Source of the DNA: Heterostelium album PN500
Taxonomy: Eukaryota; Evosea; Eumycetozoa; Acytosteliales; Acytosteliaceae
DNA: 64,000 nt
NCBI RefSeq assembly: GCF_000004825.1
Contig: NW_008805068.1
Location: 310,001 to 374,000 of the forward strand
Reading direction: 5' to 3'
Positions 46,573-57,433 of this stretch are shown in pieces. The number at the start of each line of letters is the position of its first letter. Within the stretch, counting starts at the first letter, position 1. Both the position numbers and the translations under genes were made by a program. The notes beneath the pieces were generated by a model. That model saw only the letters and a program-made list of their open reading frames with translations. It did not search any database and was not told where the DNA came from.

Positions 46573-47367
46573 TTAAAAGATATTAATGTTGAATTGCTTT
46601 GGATTTTGTTTCTTTTTGTTGATACTAATTGTAAGAAGACCATCTTGATGTTTGGCAGTGATAGAATGCAAATCTAAATTCTTTGAGAGTTCAAATGATT
46701 GGTTGAAACTCTCGATTTGTTTTGGTGTGACGAGTGGCTGTTTCTTTACGGTTGGCTTACGAGTAGATGGGATAGGGGATGATGTTGAGTTGATAAAATC
46801 AATCTCTTGATCTTCAATCTCTTCAAAGTATGGTGTATCTTCTCTTGACTTTACTTCTTCTGCATGACTCTTGGTTCCAGAGAGAATCAATGTTAAATCT
46901 TGTACTGCAATATTGATGTCTTCCTTCTTGAAACCTGGTAGTTCCATACTGATAACAACAACACCATCAATTTCATTAATTTTATATTTTGGTGTAAATT
47001 TAACTTGTTGTTGTTTTTGTTGTTGTTGTTTTTGTCGTTGTTGTTGTTGTTGATTGAATTGTTGTTGGTATTGTTGATATTGTTGCTGCTTTAATTTTTG
47101 TTGTTCTAGTAACTTTCTTTTTCTTTCCAACTCAACTTGTTGCTGTTGCTGTTGTTGTCTCTCATACTCCAATTGTTGTTGTCTCTTTTGTTCAGCCAAC
47201 TTCTGTTGTCTTAATTTACCCAAGTACAATCGGTATTGATCTTCTTCATCTTCCTCCTCGTAATATCTTGAATGATATGGATTTTCATAATAGACTGGTT
47301 GTCTTCTTTGTCTATATCCTTGATTGGATCTTTGTTGATAAAATGATGGATCTTCGAATAAAAACAT
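46573..47367 (-). CDS. Hsp20 / alpha-crystallin domain protein with Gln-rich N-terminus
   Basis: Intronless, 264 aa. The N-terminal 120 residues are Tyr/Arg-rich then Gln/Lys/Arg-rich and would form a charged coiled coil. The alpha-crystallin domain is in two parts: YKINEIDGVVVISMELPGF with KKEDINIAVQDLTLILSG, and SFELSKNLDLHSITAKHQDG then LLTISI. An insert of about 60 residues (acidic, then Ser/Pro/Lys) separates them. Small heat-shock proteins hold unfolding clients. Split alpha-crystallin domains are familiar from the D. discoideum hspG group, to which this is probably related. Confidence 0.82.
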   Translation of the reverse strand: MFLFEDPSFYQQRSNQGYRQRRQPVYYENPYHSRYYEEEDEEDQYRLYLGKLRQQKLAEQKRQQQLEYERQQQQQQQVELERKRKLLEQQKLKQQQYQQYQQQFNQQQQQRQKQQQQKQQQVKFTPKYKINEIDGVVVISMELPGFKKEDINIAVQDLTLILSGTKSHAEEVKSREDTPYFEEIEDQEIDFINSTSSPIPSTRKPTVKKQPLVTPKQIESFNQSFELSKNLDLHSITAKHQDGLLTISINKKKQNPKQFNINIF

Positions 47368-50300
47368 GGTTTATTATATTGTTTGTTTAATATATTATTT
47401 AACTATCTATATATATTTATTTAACTATTACTAATTTGTAAGTTAATTTAATTTAACTATTTGTTTAATTTATTTGATGATTTCAAACTCCATGTTTCCA
47501 AGACTATTTATAAAAAAATATTAATACAGTTACAAATAATGTACATTCAAATTTCACTTAGATTTCAAAAAAAATGGAATTTCTATTGAAATTCGTTGGA
47601 ATTTCAAGTAAAAAAATGATAAAAATTGGGTGAAATTATAAAAAACAAATTTGTGAATTTCAATGATAAAATCATATGATACTAATTTTTATCTAAAGAT
47701 AATCTTTGTTTTATCTTTAAATACTAGTATTTAAAATCAAAACAGCTTCAAGAAGATGATATAAAGTAACAATTAGGAGATTCATACAAATTTGTAAATA
47801 TCAGAATCTAAAGTCGCTATCTTTAGTAGTGAAGTAGATTCAAAGATTTTTTAACTTGTGATATTTTTTAAAATCTATCATTTGTCCAAATTTCCAGTGA
47901 TTGTTCATTTTTTTTTAATTGGTGAGGAATAGAACAAAGTGTTTTACTTTTCATGTTTGATCTCAAACATTCTATTCTTTATCAGTTGAGAACATCAACG
48001 CATATTTAATATTAAGTTGTTTGAACATACTTCTTGAATTTCTTTGACTGGTTTTTATTTTTATTTTATTCTCAAGTTTTTCAGAAATTTAAAAGTTTCG
48101 ACTACCAATGGCAAAAACTGTGTGTACACATCAGCAAAATTTTTTGTAGATAGTCATCATCAGATGATATCATCTCATTCCTGAGAATTCAAATGAAAAA
48201 ATAAAATAAAATTTTAAAATTAAAATTAAAAAATGGGTTTCTACCTAGAATCAAACATTGATCATGATTTATTTTGTGGGTGTTAGAAAAAATACACAAC
48301 TGGAGTAAGTGCCTCTTTGAAGTTATTCATTTCGAAATTTGATTTGCGTTGTAAATATGGTAAAGGTATGTTTATCTTTTAATCCACAATTAATTCTATT
48401 TTGATTTAATAAATTTATTTGTGATTCCTAAAACTAAATAATAAATAGGGTGATTGGTAAGTTTGGGTGTAATATTACTGGGGGTGGTTTTATTTGCTGT
48501 CCAGACCACACAAATTCCTTTGCAGGAAATGGAATGTCGACAGTGACAAAAGTGTTTGTTTTTTTTAATTTTTGCAGGGAAGTTTTAATTTTTTTGTTTC
48601 GAAATCAATATATCATGATTTTAAAAAAAATGGTTAATCAATTGTTCTTTTTAATTCCAACAACAAAGAATCATCAACTCTTTTCAAATTAAACAAAAGA
48701 ACAAGATTTTAGATTTGTTATTTTCTTTAATTAATTATACATTATCAAATGAATATAATAATATAATAATATAATAAAATTTTTAGTAAAAGTTAAAAAA
48801 GGATAATAATAATTTAGAAAGTATACTATTTATTAATTAGTTTATATTTTAACGAATTGTCTGTGTTTGTTTGTCAATGACTTGAAAGTCACGAGATGAT
48901 GTCATAACTACCAGCAAAATCAATTTTTTTTGTTTTTTTTTCACCATTTTTTTCCGAAAAAAAACTCCTTCCCATCCATATCATTATCTAATCAATCTAT
49001 AAAAATCTCAAAAAAATTCTTTACCAGATAGTAAAATCGAGATAATATCTACTCTTATCAAATTACCATGTGAGGTCAACATATTTCCAATAATAATAAA
49101 AAAAATCATTATTTACTGCTATCAAATATCATTCGCTCAATTTAATCAGTTTCATTGTAATCATAATTAATTGTCCAATCCACACACCACCTATGCAAAA
49201 AGTAATTATACAACAAATTATATTAACAAAAAAAAAATCTTGACGAATGACACCCATTAATTATCCACTTTCAGAGATTTTTAATTTTGTATGAGAATCA
49301 AGATAATTTAAAGATTTCAGCAAAATAAAATTTTGATTTTTTTTTATTTTTATATTAATTTTGATTTTTTTTTGTATCAAAACCTATTTTTTTTTTTTTT
49401 TTTTAATTGTTGAAACCCACACCACATCATAACAATAATAGAATTAGATAATATAACAACTAAAAGTTAAAGAAAGTAGGAACAGAACATTATTAAAATT
49501 TAATCGTAATCTTCATCTCTCTTAATCTCATATTTATAATATTATTCGATTCGCCGATTATTACTTTACACATTTTTGATTGCAATCAAAAAGTTACCAA
49601 TCGACCAACCAAACAACCCAAAAACAGTGAATGTTTAAAAAATAAACACGATATACAATCAATCACTACCTTTTTTTTTTTTTTTGTCTTTCCACTCCAC
49701 CAAATCGGTAACACACACACAATCATATACTCTGCCCAAATAACACATTTTTTATTTTTTTTTTAAAAAAAAATATATATAACTGAAGCATATATCAATC
49801 AATTAATATATTAAAATCAGTAAATCAAATTAATTAGTCGTCACATTGATCAACAACACAACTGAAGCATTCATCTACACAATATTTTTCTTTTATTCAG
49901 TGATCGCTTACCGATAATACGTAAATAGAGTGTGTGTGCAGTTTAGAGGCTGAGCTATTAGATCTATACAATTTTCTATATTAGAAAGAGACAGTTGAAC
50001 TAATTCAAATTTAAATTTTAATCAATTTATATCAGTCCATAGAATAATAGTCATACCAAAACACCAAAGAATTAAGACCAACATTAAAATCAACAGTAAT
50101 AGTAATAGTAGTCGTTATTAATAATATTGGAAACATCGACAAGCAACAATAACAACAACTACAAAACCAACAACACAAGATAGGAGCAATCATTTAGTAA
50201 TCAAATTATCTCAGAGGAGGTGACACACCAGTTATTATTATTATTGTTATTATATATTTAGTTTTATCAAACATACCAAACTTCACATGTTATTATTGTT

Positions 50301-50879
50301 AGTGGAAAGTAACATCAGCGTGGACATTAAAATTGGGTGATTGGGTCACAATAGCAACAACATTTTATAGTAGTCGTAGTAGTAGTAGTGATAAATTCAA
50401 TAGCATTTAAAGACAAAAATAATAGCCAATCATCAAGAATCTTGATCGATCAATCTTACCAACAACAGCAACAACAAAATAATATAATAATCAAAATATT
50501 ATAATTAAATAAGCAATCAATCCAACTCTTCATTCTTCATCCATTTTCATTTTCATTAAATCACCAAATCGTAGTATTAATAATAATCAAACCAAATCAG
50601 TTTCAAATCAAATCAAATTTGGCGAGAGAAACAATAACAACATCATCAGAATAGAACAACATTAACACAACAGTATCATCATCAACCTCTTCAATTCATT
50701 GTTATTTCATGCATAGGAAGTTGTAGTTTTAAATCTCACATCGCCATTTCAATTCTATTTTTATAATATTATACTTTACATTTTTATCACTTTAACCTCA
50801 ATCACACAACACAGTCAACCACCAACAACACATATTCAGTAAACCCCACACACTGAAGAAAGAACAACATATATAACAG

Positions 50880-50917
50880 CAGGCTGCCCCACCCACACCA
50901 ATCACACTCCCCCGCCA
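50880..50917. promoter_or_regulatory. C/CA-rich G-box-like block
   Basis: CTGCCCCACCCACACC with a further CACACTCCCCC 8 bp on, in otherwise AT-rich DNA about 950 bp upstream of the bZIP ATG. Its complement is GT/G-rich like dictyostelid G-boxes. Function inferred only. Confidence 0.3.
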
Positions 50918-51721
50918 GTTGCATAAATAAAACATTGATATTGAATTCATTCTCAATAACATCATCATCAGTAACAGCATCATCATTATCATCATCAATT
51001 ACAATCCCCACGGCCACCACCGACGTCGTTTTCCAAACCAAAAGTCACACTCAAAAACTCACACCATCTAGCTACCACTATCACCCTCGCAGCAACATCA
51101 ACACACACACCAACATTCATACACACACATATTACTCAACTCCTTTGTAGCCAATAATAATAATAATAATAATAATATAAGGAACATTTATATAACTAAC
51201 TTAGTTTACATATATATAACAGAAACGTGGGAGAAGAAACAAGAGTATTACATTATTAGTGGTAGAATATTAGTGCAATAGTCATCTTTATTTATATATT
51301 TTTATATCCATTTTTGTTTTCACTATTTGTTGAAATTTAATTATTTAATTGATACAATAGTTGTTACTCTTCTCTTTCTACAAAAAAAAAAAAAAAAAAA
51401 AACTCTTTTATTATTAAAACGGTGTAACCTAGTTAATTGTACATCAAAAAAAGTAATTATTATAACTTCAGTAACAATAGCCAACAAAAACATCAACAAC
51501 TATAGTACAGCAGCAACAGCCAAGTAATAAGTGTAGTGTAACAACAATATCATCACTATCACCATCGTCAATCAATAAAATATAATTGTGTAATTGTATT
51601 GTTATTGTTATTGTATTTGGAAAGAGAGATAGCAGCAAATCAAATAACCACTAAACTGAGCTACTACAACTACTATACAATAATTTATTTTTAAAAAAAT
51701 ATTATATTATTTGTCAAAGAA

Positions 51722-51803
51722 GTAAGTAAAATTAATTTGTACAAAATTAATATCAAAATATTGATCTTTTATAATTTATTAAACTATCCATTCAAAATTA
51801 CAG
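51722..51803 (+). other. Probable 5'-UTR intron of the bZIP gene
   Basis: Donor AAGAA/GTAAGTAAAATT at 51722 and acceptor AAAATTACAG at 51803, 82 nt, AT-rich, ending 56 bp before the start codon at 51860. Size and borders match the coding introns of this window. Confidence 0.5.
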
Positions 51804-51859
51804 GACAGTTTCTTACAGTTGAGTTTTACATCTTAAAAAAAAACATCAATCTTACAAAA

Positions 51860-53246
51860 ATGAGTTCTCCAATTATTTTTGAGGCAAATGAAGATGAACT
51901 AAAAAAGAAGAGAATAAGGTAATTATAATAATACAAATATATATAAATATTAAATTAAATTTTTAATTAATCTTTAATTTATTAATTATTATTATAGACA
52001 AATGCAGAATAGACAATCTGCAGCACAATACAGAGAAAGGAAGAAAGAATATTTGGATAAATTGGAATCGGTCGTTGAACAATTGGAAAGTGAGAGGAAT
52101 CAGTTGATTAGTAACACAGAGAAGCTGGCGGCATCCCAAAATGAAGTGAATCTTAAGATCTCAAAGTTGGAGGAGAAGCTTGATTTATCAATACAGAAGA
52201 ATCGTGAGTTGAAGTCCACACTCGCACAACTTGCAAAGACAACCGGTGCACCCGTAGAATCAGAGTTACTCCAAGATCAAATGTATCTAGATCAGCCATC
52301 ACAACAACATCAACAACATGTAAAATACAGCGCAAATCATTATCATACACATGGACATAGTCATAGTAATCATCAACATCAAAACAAGTTATTATCACCA
52401 CAGCAACAATCAAATATCAATTCATTCAATCTCGAGGGCAATAGAAGTATTTTGAACAATGAATCACCGTCGTCCTCGACATCGTCCTCACCGATACACA
52501 ATACACACCTGACACTCTCGGATTCCAACGAGAAGTACATCGATAAGTTTAGCAGTATCACAATCAGCAGCTTGAGTAGCAGCGGAGAGCGCGACCATCT
52601 CGGTGGCAGCGGCAGTAACTCCAACTCGCTCGAGAACAGCAACGAATTCAAATCGCATCCACTGAACAGCTTCAAAATCGAGTCGCCCTCCACACTCAAA
52701 TACCAACAGCAAAAGCGTTCAAGAGATATGCTTCCAGAGCTTTTAAATGCTGCATCTCAATCAAGTGGCAGTAGCAATAGTAATAATCTTAACAATAGTA
52801 ATAATAGTAATAATAGCAGCAGCAACAATTCAATTCAATCACCATCCATTTACACTACATCACCATCACCTTCACCTTCACTTTCATTTTCACCACTGAA
52901 CAAACTTCCTTCATTGTCACCATCATCGCAACCAAACAACAATCCGAGTATTCTCAGTACGAGTATCAATAACAACAACAACAGTTTCAACAACCAATCA
53001 TTTACACCACCACTGGCATCGTTTTCCTCCATTCTCTCTATAGCATCGCCATCTTCTTCGCCACTGATATCGTCGCTTTCTTCATCACCCTCTAGCTGCT
53101 ACCTAGGATCTAGCATCTCCAGCGACACCTACTCACAGTCGTCCAACACCACCAACAGCTCCTCTGGTACCTTCAATAGGAACAACATCAACGATAGCTA
53201 TTCAAATTCTCCGTCAAACTCTAGATATAAATCATATCTAAAATAA
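51860..53246 (+). CDS. bZIP transcription factor
   Basis: Two exons, 51860-51918 and 51998-53246, 435 aa. The basic region spans the intron: KKKRIR / QMQNRQSAAQYRERKKEY, with the invariant Asn and Arg spaced by seven. A leucine zipper follows (LDKLESVVEQLESERNQL, continuing through LEEKLDLSIQKNRELKSTL). The domain lies at the extreme N-terminus (residues 15-85), leaving a 350-residue tail rich in Ser, Asn, Gln and His, including an HxHxH run. It should bind DNA as a dimer in the nucleus. Long upstream region and leader intron suggest developmental regulation. Dictyostelids have a bzp family; I cannot say which member this is. Confidence 0.88.
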
Positions 53247-53499
53247 ATGAAAACAACAAAACATAACAATGATCATCAACATAGATGACTAACCAACCAA
53301 CTAACCAACCAAACAAACAAACAAACAAACAAAACCAACCAAACTAATACAATCATACGCACACAACACACAAATAATACGACCGAATACCCTAATCTTA
53401 ATTTAATTTAATTAATTATCTATGTCTCTTTTTTTTTAAAACAAACTAAACCAATATACTTTTAATTAAAGTTATTATTAAAAATCAATTACAGTATTA

Positions 53500-54058
53500 A
53501 TGTTTCTAAACAATATTATTTCATTATTGTTTAAGGATAAACAACTTGTGTCAGATAAAATAGAGAGTAATCAAACAGGTGTATTTGTAAATCTATCACA
53601 TCTGCTATTAAACAAAATCATTAGTCATTTAGATCAAAACATCGATAGAATATGTTTTAGTCTAGTTTGTAGGACATGGTTCTATGTTATAGTTATTTAA
53701 TATTCAACACAGATAATATCATAATTAAATCTGATATTAGTAACGATATTGCTACTCTTAATCATAAATATTTCAATCTACCGGCAGAACATGCAGATGG
53801 TTTTTTAAGAATCTACAATAAACTTCTTCTTTCGTTCGACCTGATCAAATCGATCGATTCAATCAAAACACTTGCATTTTCTCAATTACCAGCAATTGAA
53901 ATCACATTTATACTAAAAATAATATTAACTACAGAAGGCTAGATGATAATTTTTATTTGATGTGTGGTTGCATAAATGGATTTACAATAGCAAGAATTTG
54001 TCATCAATCTAAATTGCCTGCAAATTTACACATAAAAATTAAAAGCTATAGTGTTTAA
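53500..54058 (+). pseudogene. F-box protein remnant
   Basis: Begins with an F-box-like segment (VNLSHLLLNKIISHLDQN then IDRICFSLVCRTW) typical of dictyostelid F-box proteins, which link substrates to SCF ubiquitin ligases. The frame shifts near 53680, where the family continues YLIFNTDNI (found in the next frame, up to 53942), and again near 53940, after which RLDDNFYLMCGCINGFTIAR continues to a stop at 54058. The usual long repeat region is missing. Two frameshifts plus truncation make it a pseudogene. Confidence 0.7.
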
Positions 54059-54307
54059 ATAAATAAATCATTTGTAAAATATTATCTAAATTTCTCAATT
54101 ATCTTCATTTATCAAAAACTTTAAGATATAATATAGATATATCTATTTTTAAAAGCCAATAAGTAGTAAAAATATAATAATCACAGTGATAATAAATATT
54201 TGTTTAACTTTTATGCATTAAAATAAATATAAAGTTTTTACATTTTATGATAAATAAATAGATGTATAGATCGTTTGGTGTTTGGTTATATACATATATA
54301 CAATATA

Positions 54308-54932
54308 TTACATATTTATACTTCTATCAACGCATTGTCTAACTCTTTTTCTGTATTCTTTCTTATCTTTTATAAATAGATTGGCTGCTTCTGGATTAGC
54401 TGGTGAATTTGGGTTCTCATCTGATAGCAATGACTATATTGTTATTGATTATCGATTAGTAAATCACTTAATTATTCTTTAGTCTAATTAGCATAACATA
54501 CTTGTATTGAAGTTAATATTGAGGAAACAGAATATACAGGTGACCACTTGTTGGTCAAGATATCTAAACATATTGCACCATCAGCGTAAACATTTGGATG
54601 AAATATAGGTGTAACAAATTTAATCTTTGGTGGTTGATCTGGATATGACTCGTTAAAGTTTAATGATAATTGAAAGATTCCACCTTGTTTTATTTGTAAA
54701 CATATTATTAATAATGCTAAATCATCATTTATACACTAATATATAGTATAATATAATATAATGTACCTTCGAATGGAGAATTCTCTGGACCAATAATAAG
54801 ACCTGTCCAATTCATTAGATTTCTACTATCGACAGGCTCTGCACTGACACCTTCGGGTGGTTCTTCCTTCATCTGTTTGAGATCACTCATCAATCTGATC
54901 ATCGCTTTTCCAACTGTATTAGAACTTGACAT
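54308..54932 (-). CDS. Ubiquitin-conjugating enzyme E2, Rad6/UBE2A-like
   Basis: Three exons, 54932-54767, 54683-54502 and 54433-54308, 157 aa. The UBC core is complete: [38 protein letters not shown] (HPN at about 84-86), DGAICLDIL with catalytic Cys at about residue 94, [18 protein letters not shown] and ENPNSPAN. The arrangement and the NPNSPAN string match Rad6/UBE2A-B. A six-residue N-terminal extension (SSNTVG) and a Lys/Arg-rich last helix are the main departures. Intron 2 has a donor CAA/GTATGT and keeps phase 0. Confidence 0.9.
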
Positions 54933-55611
54933 TATTATTATTATTTTTATAATTTAAAATTCAAATATATATATATATATTCTGTAATTCTTTTTATGTA
55001 ATAAGTAAATAAGTAAATAAATAAATAGAATAGATTAAAGTCGACTTTAATAAAACATATCTAGATATAAAATATGTATATTTTTTGAAATTTTACCATT
55101 TTTAATTAAAAAATTGGTTTTTATGAAAAGTTTCAATGAAAATTATGGGTATGTTTGATTTTATGACTGGTTTCATCACTATTTTATACAAAAGAGAACA
55201 GATTTAATAAATTTAGTTCAACGTGAACTATAACCAAGTTTTTTAAAATTATCATATATCATATATGATATTTTGTCAATAATAATTGCTTGTCTATTCT
55301 TTTATTATATTATTTATTATTTGTTTTCTTTTAATTGATGAGTTTCAAAGATATTACAAATTATTACACATTTTGTGTGTTTTGTTAATCTTAAAAAAGA
55401 TTTTTTATTTTTTAATTTTTTTCACCCAATTTTTAACAAAAATTTATTTTTTTTTCAAACGATAGATCAATTTCATTAATAAATCCAAGATAGGAAAGAC
55501 ATTAACATATTATATTATTTGTTATCTTTAAATTTGTATAAATAAATAATATTAAAATTACTAAAAAAAAAAAAAAAAAAAAAGGAACAGAGAATAGAGA
55601 ATAGAAAGAAG
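54933..55611. other. Divergent promoter region
   Basis: Between the minus-strand E2 and the plus-strand carrier. AT-rich; an AAGTAAATA repeat at 55000-55030, a TATATCATATATGATA palindromic stretch near 55250, and a 20-base A-run at 55563-55583 just before the carrier ATG. Nothing coding seen. Confidence 0.55.
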
Positions 55612-56579
55612 ATGATATCAATTGAAAATAAACAAGTTAGAGAAAAAGTTAGAGACTTTATTGGTGGTGCTTTCTCTGGTGTTGCATGTACGTTGGCAGG
55701 ACATCCATTCGATACTCTGAAGGTCAGACTTCAAACCGAGGGAACCACCGGTAGATTCAAAGGAATGACTCACTGCTTGACGACCACCATCAAAGAGGAA
55801 GGTATACTCGCTCTCTACAAGGGTGCAACACCACCAATGGTTGGAATGTCAATAATCAACTCCTGCATGTTTGGAACACTGGCAATCGTCAAGAAGAAAA
55901 TTCATCCAGACACAACCACACCCATAACACTTCCAGAGATAATGGTATCAGGTGCCATAACAGGTTGGGCAGTAAGTTTTGTTGCCACTCCAATTGAAAC
56001 AGGTTAGTTAACCAATAGCTATTTAATAATAACAAATAATAATAATGAAAAACCAACAAGAACTAACAATAACAAACTTAACTAGTTAAATCGAAATTAC
56101 AAGTACAATATTCAGGTACAAAGTTATATAGTGGACCAATCGATTGCATTCAAAAGGTGGTTAGACAGGAGGGTATTCAAGGACTGTATAGAGCGTTGAT
56201 TCCAACTGGATTCCAACGTAATAGTTTGTGGGCGTATTTCGGTGGCTACGAGCTGGCCAATCGCTATTTGAAGCGTGAGGATGGCACTATGACGGTGGGA
56301 CGTTCTTTCTTGGCGGGTGGTGTCGCCGGTACTGGATTCTGGTGCACCAACTTCCCGTTCGATGTGATTCGTAGTCGTATCATGACGATGCCAAACGACA
56401 AGGTAACAGGCAAGCCTATCTACTCGGGCATGATCGACTGCGCCAAGAAGATCTACGCAGTCGACGGTTGGCGTGGATTCTGGAAAGGTTTCACCCCATG
56501 TCTCTTACGTACATTCCCCGCAAACGGTGCCACTTTCGTTGCTTATGAATTCGTCATGAAGATGATACCCGCTGCTTAA
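55612..56579 (+). CDS. Mitochondrial carrier family protein
   Basis: Two exons, 55612-56002 and 56086-56579, 294 aa. Three carrier repeats, each with a Px[DE]xx[KR] signature: HPFDTLKVRLQ, TPIETVKSKLQVQ (across the intron) and FPFDVIRSRIM, with six predicted membrane helices and GxxALYKG/GLYRAL/GFWKGF half-motifs. It exchanges metabolites across the inner mitochondrial membrane. The length and RDFIGGAFSGVACTLAGHPF start resemble the carnitine/ornithine carrier branch, but the substrate is not certain. Confidence 0.9.
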
Positions 56580-57433
56580 ACCGAACAATAACAACAAACA
56601 ACGAACAACTCAATTCATCCAAATATCAACCCAACCATCATCATTCTCTCTCTTTTTTTTTTTTTTTTCTTTTTCTTTTTCTTTTCTTTTTTTTTTTATA
56701 GAGTAAACTTTATTTAGATTGGAAACGTCGACGAAATAAGATAAAGATAGATTGATAGATAAATAGATAGATAATAGATAGATAAAATATAGATAATAGA
56801 GAATCTATTTATAATCTTAAAGTAATTGTTTCAAATAATATCGAGCATTGAACTTTAAACTTTGTCTTTTCTTTTCTTTTCACACAAAAATTTATCAATA
56901 AATCGACTATTTCGATACTTTACTAGTTTATTTCAAACAAAAGTTATCACTAGATGTAGTGTAAAAAATCATTAATTTTATTCAATTTTATACATTGTAA
57001 AGAAAAAATTGTTTACAGATTTTTTAAGAATTATTTTTGGAAATTTTTATATTAGATTTTTTATAAAAAAACAACAATATTTGCATGAAAAAAATTATAA
57101 ATTCCAGTTTTGGCAGTTTGGAGTTGATGAAAAAAAATATTTTTTAGATCTGTTTTATGTTTTTTTCTTTATAATTTTTATCTCTGTTTTTTATTAAATA
57201 TATATTTGTAACCCTAATTTTGTTTTTTGTTTTTTTGTATTATTATTTTATTTTAAAAATAATTCAATTATTATTACCACACACAATTATACACAAAAAA
57301 AATAACCATCATCAAATTAATAATAACAATATTTTTGTATATACAATTAATTTTTATAGATAAATTACTTAAATTTAAATAGATAGAATAGATAGATAAT
57401 AAATTTAGTATTAATAAATAAAAAACAATAAAA
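56580..57433. other. Intergenic region with GATA-type simple repeats
   Basis: Pyrimidine tract (CTTTTT repeats, 56650-56695) then GATAGATAAATAGATA repeats at about 56740-56800. T/A-rich beyond. No coding frame with gene-like composition. Confidence 0.55.

Larger units (their letters stand above)
47368..51859. other. 4.5-kb gene-free region upstream of the bZIP gene
   Basis: No convincing gene. 48450-48560 is an island of higher GC with a short open frame whose protein shows no known pattern. T/A runs dominate to 49,900. From about 49,900 to 51,830 the + strand becomes A/C-rich with CAACAA, ATAATAGTAGT and CATCATCA repeats, as in long dictyostelid leaders or promoters. CA/C-rich block at 50880-50917. 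Confidence 0.55.

Noticed and set aside
48450-48692. 80-codon frame and GC-richer island that could be a small RNA or gene
   Set aside because: No snRNA, tRNA or class I RNA features could be matched, and the protein is half poly-Phe; left as an unexplained island.
50935-51150. 71-codon Ser/Thr/His frame upstream of the bZIP gene
   Set aside because: CA and ATC repeat-derived, no continuity with the bZIP frame; more likely leader or promoter sequence.
55130-55155. TTATGGGT, the reverse complement of the small-RNA upstream element ACCCATAA
   Set aside because: The sequence about 60 bp beyond it shows no structured RNA; a chance match in AT-rich DNA is likely.
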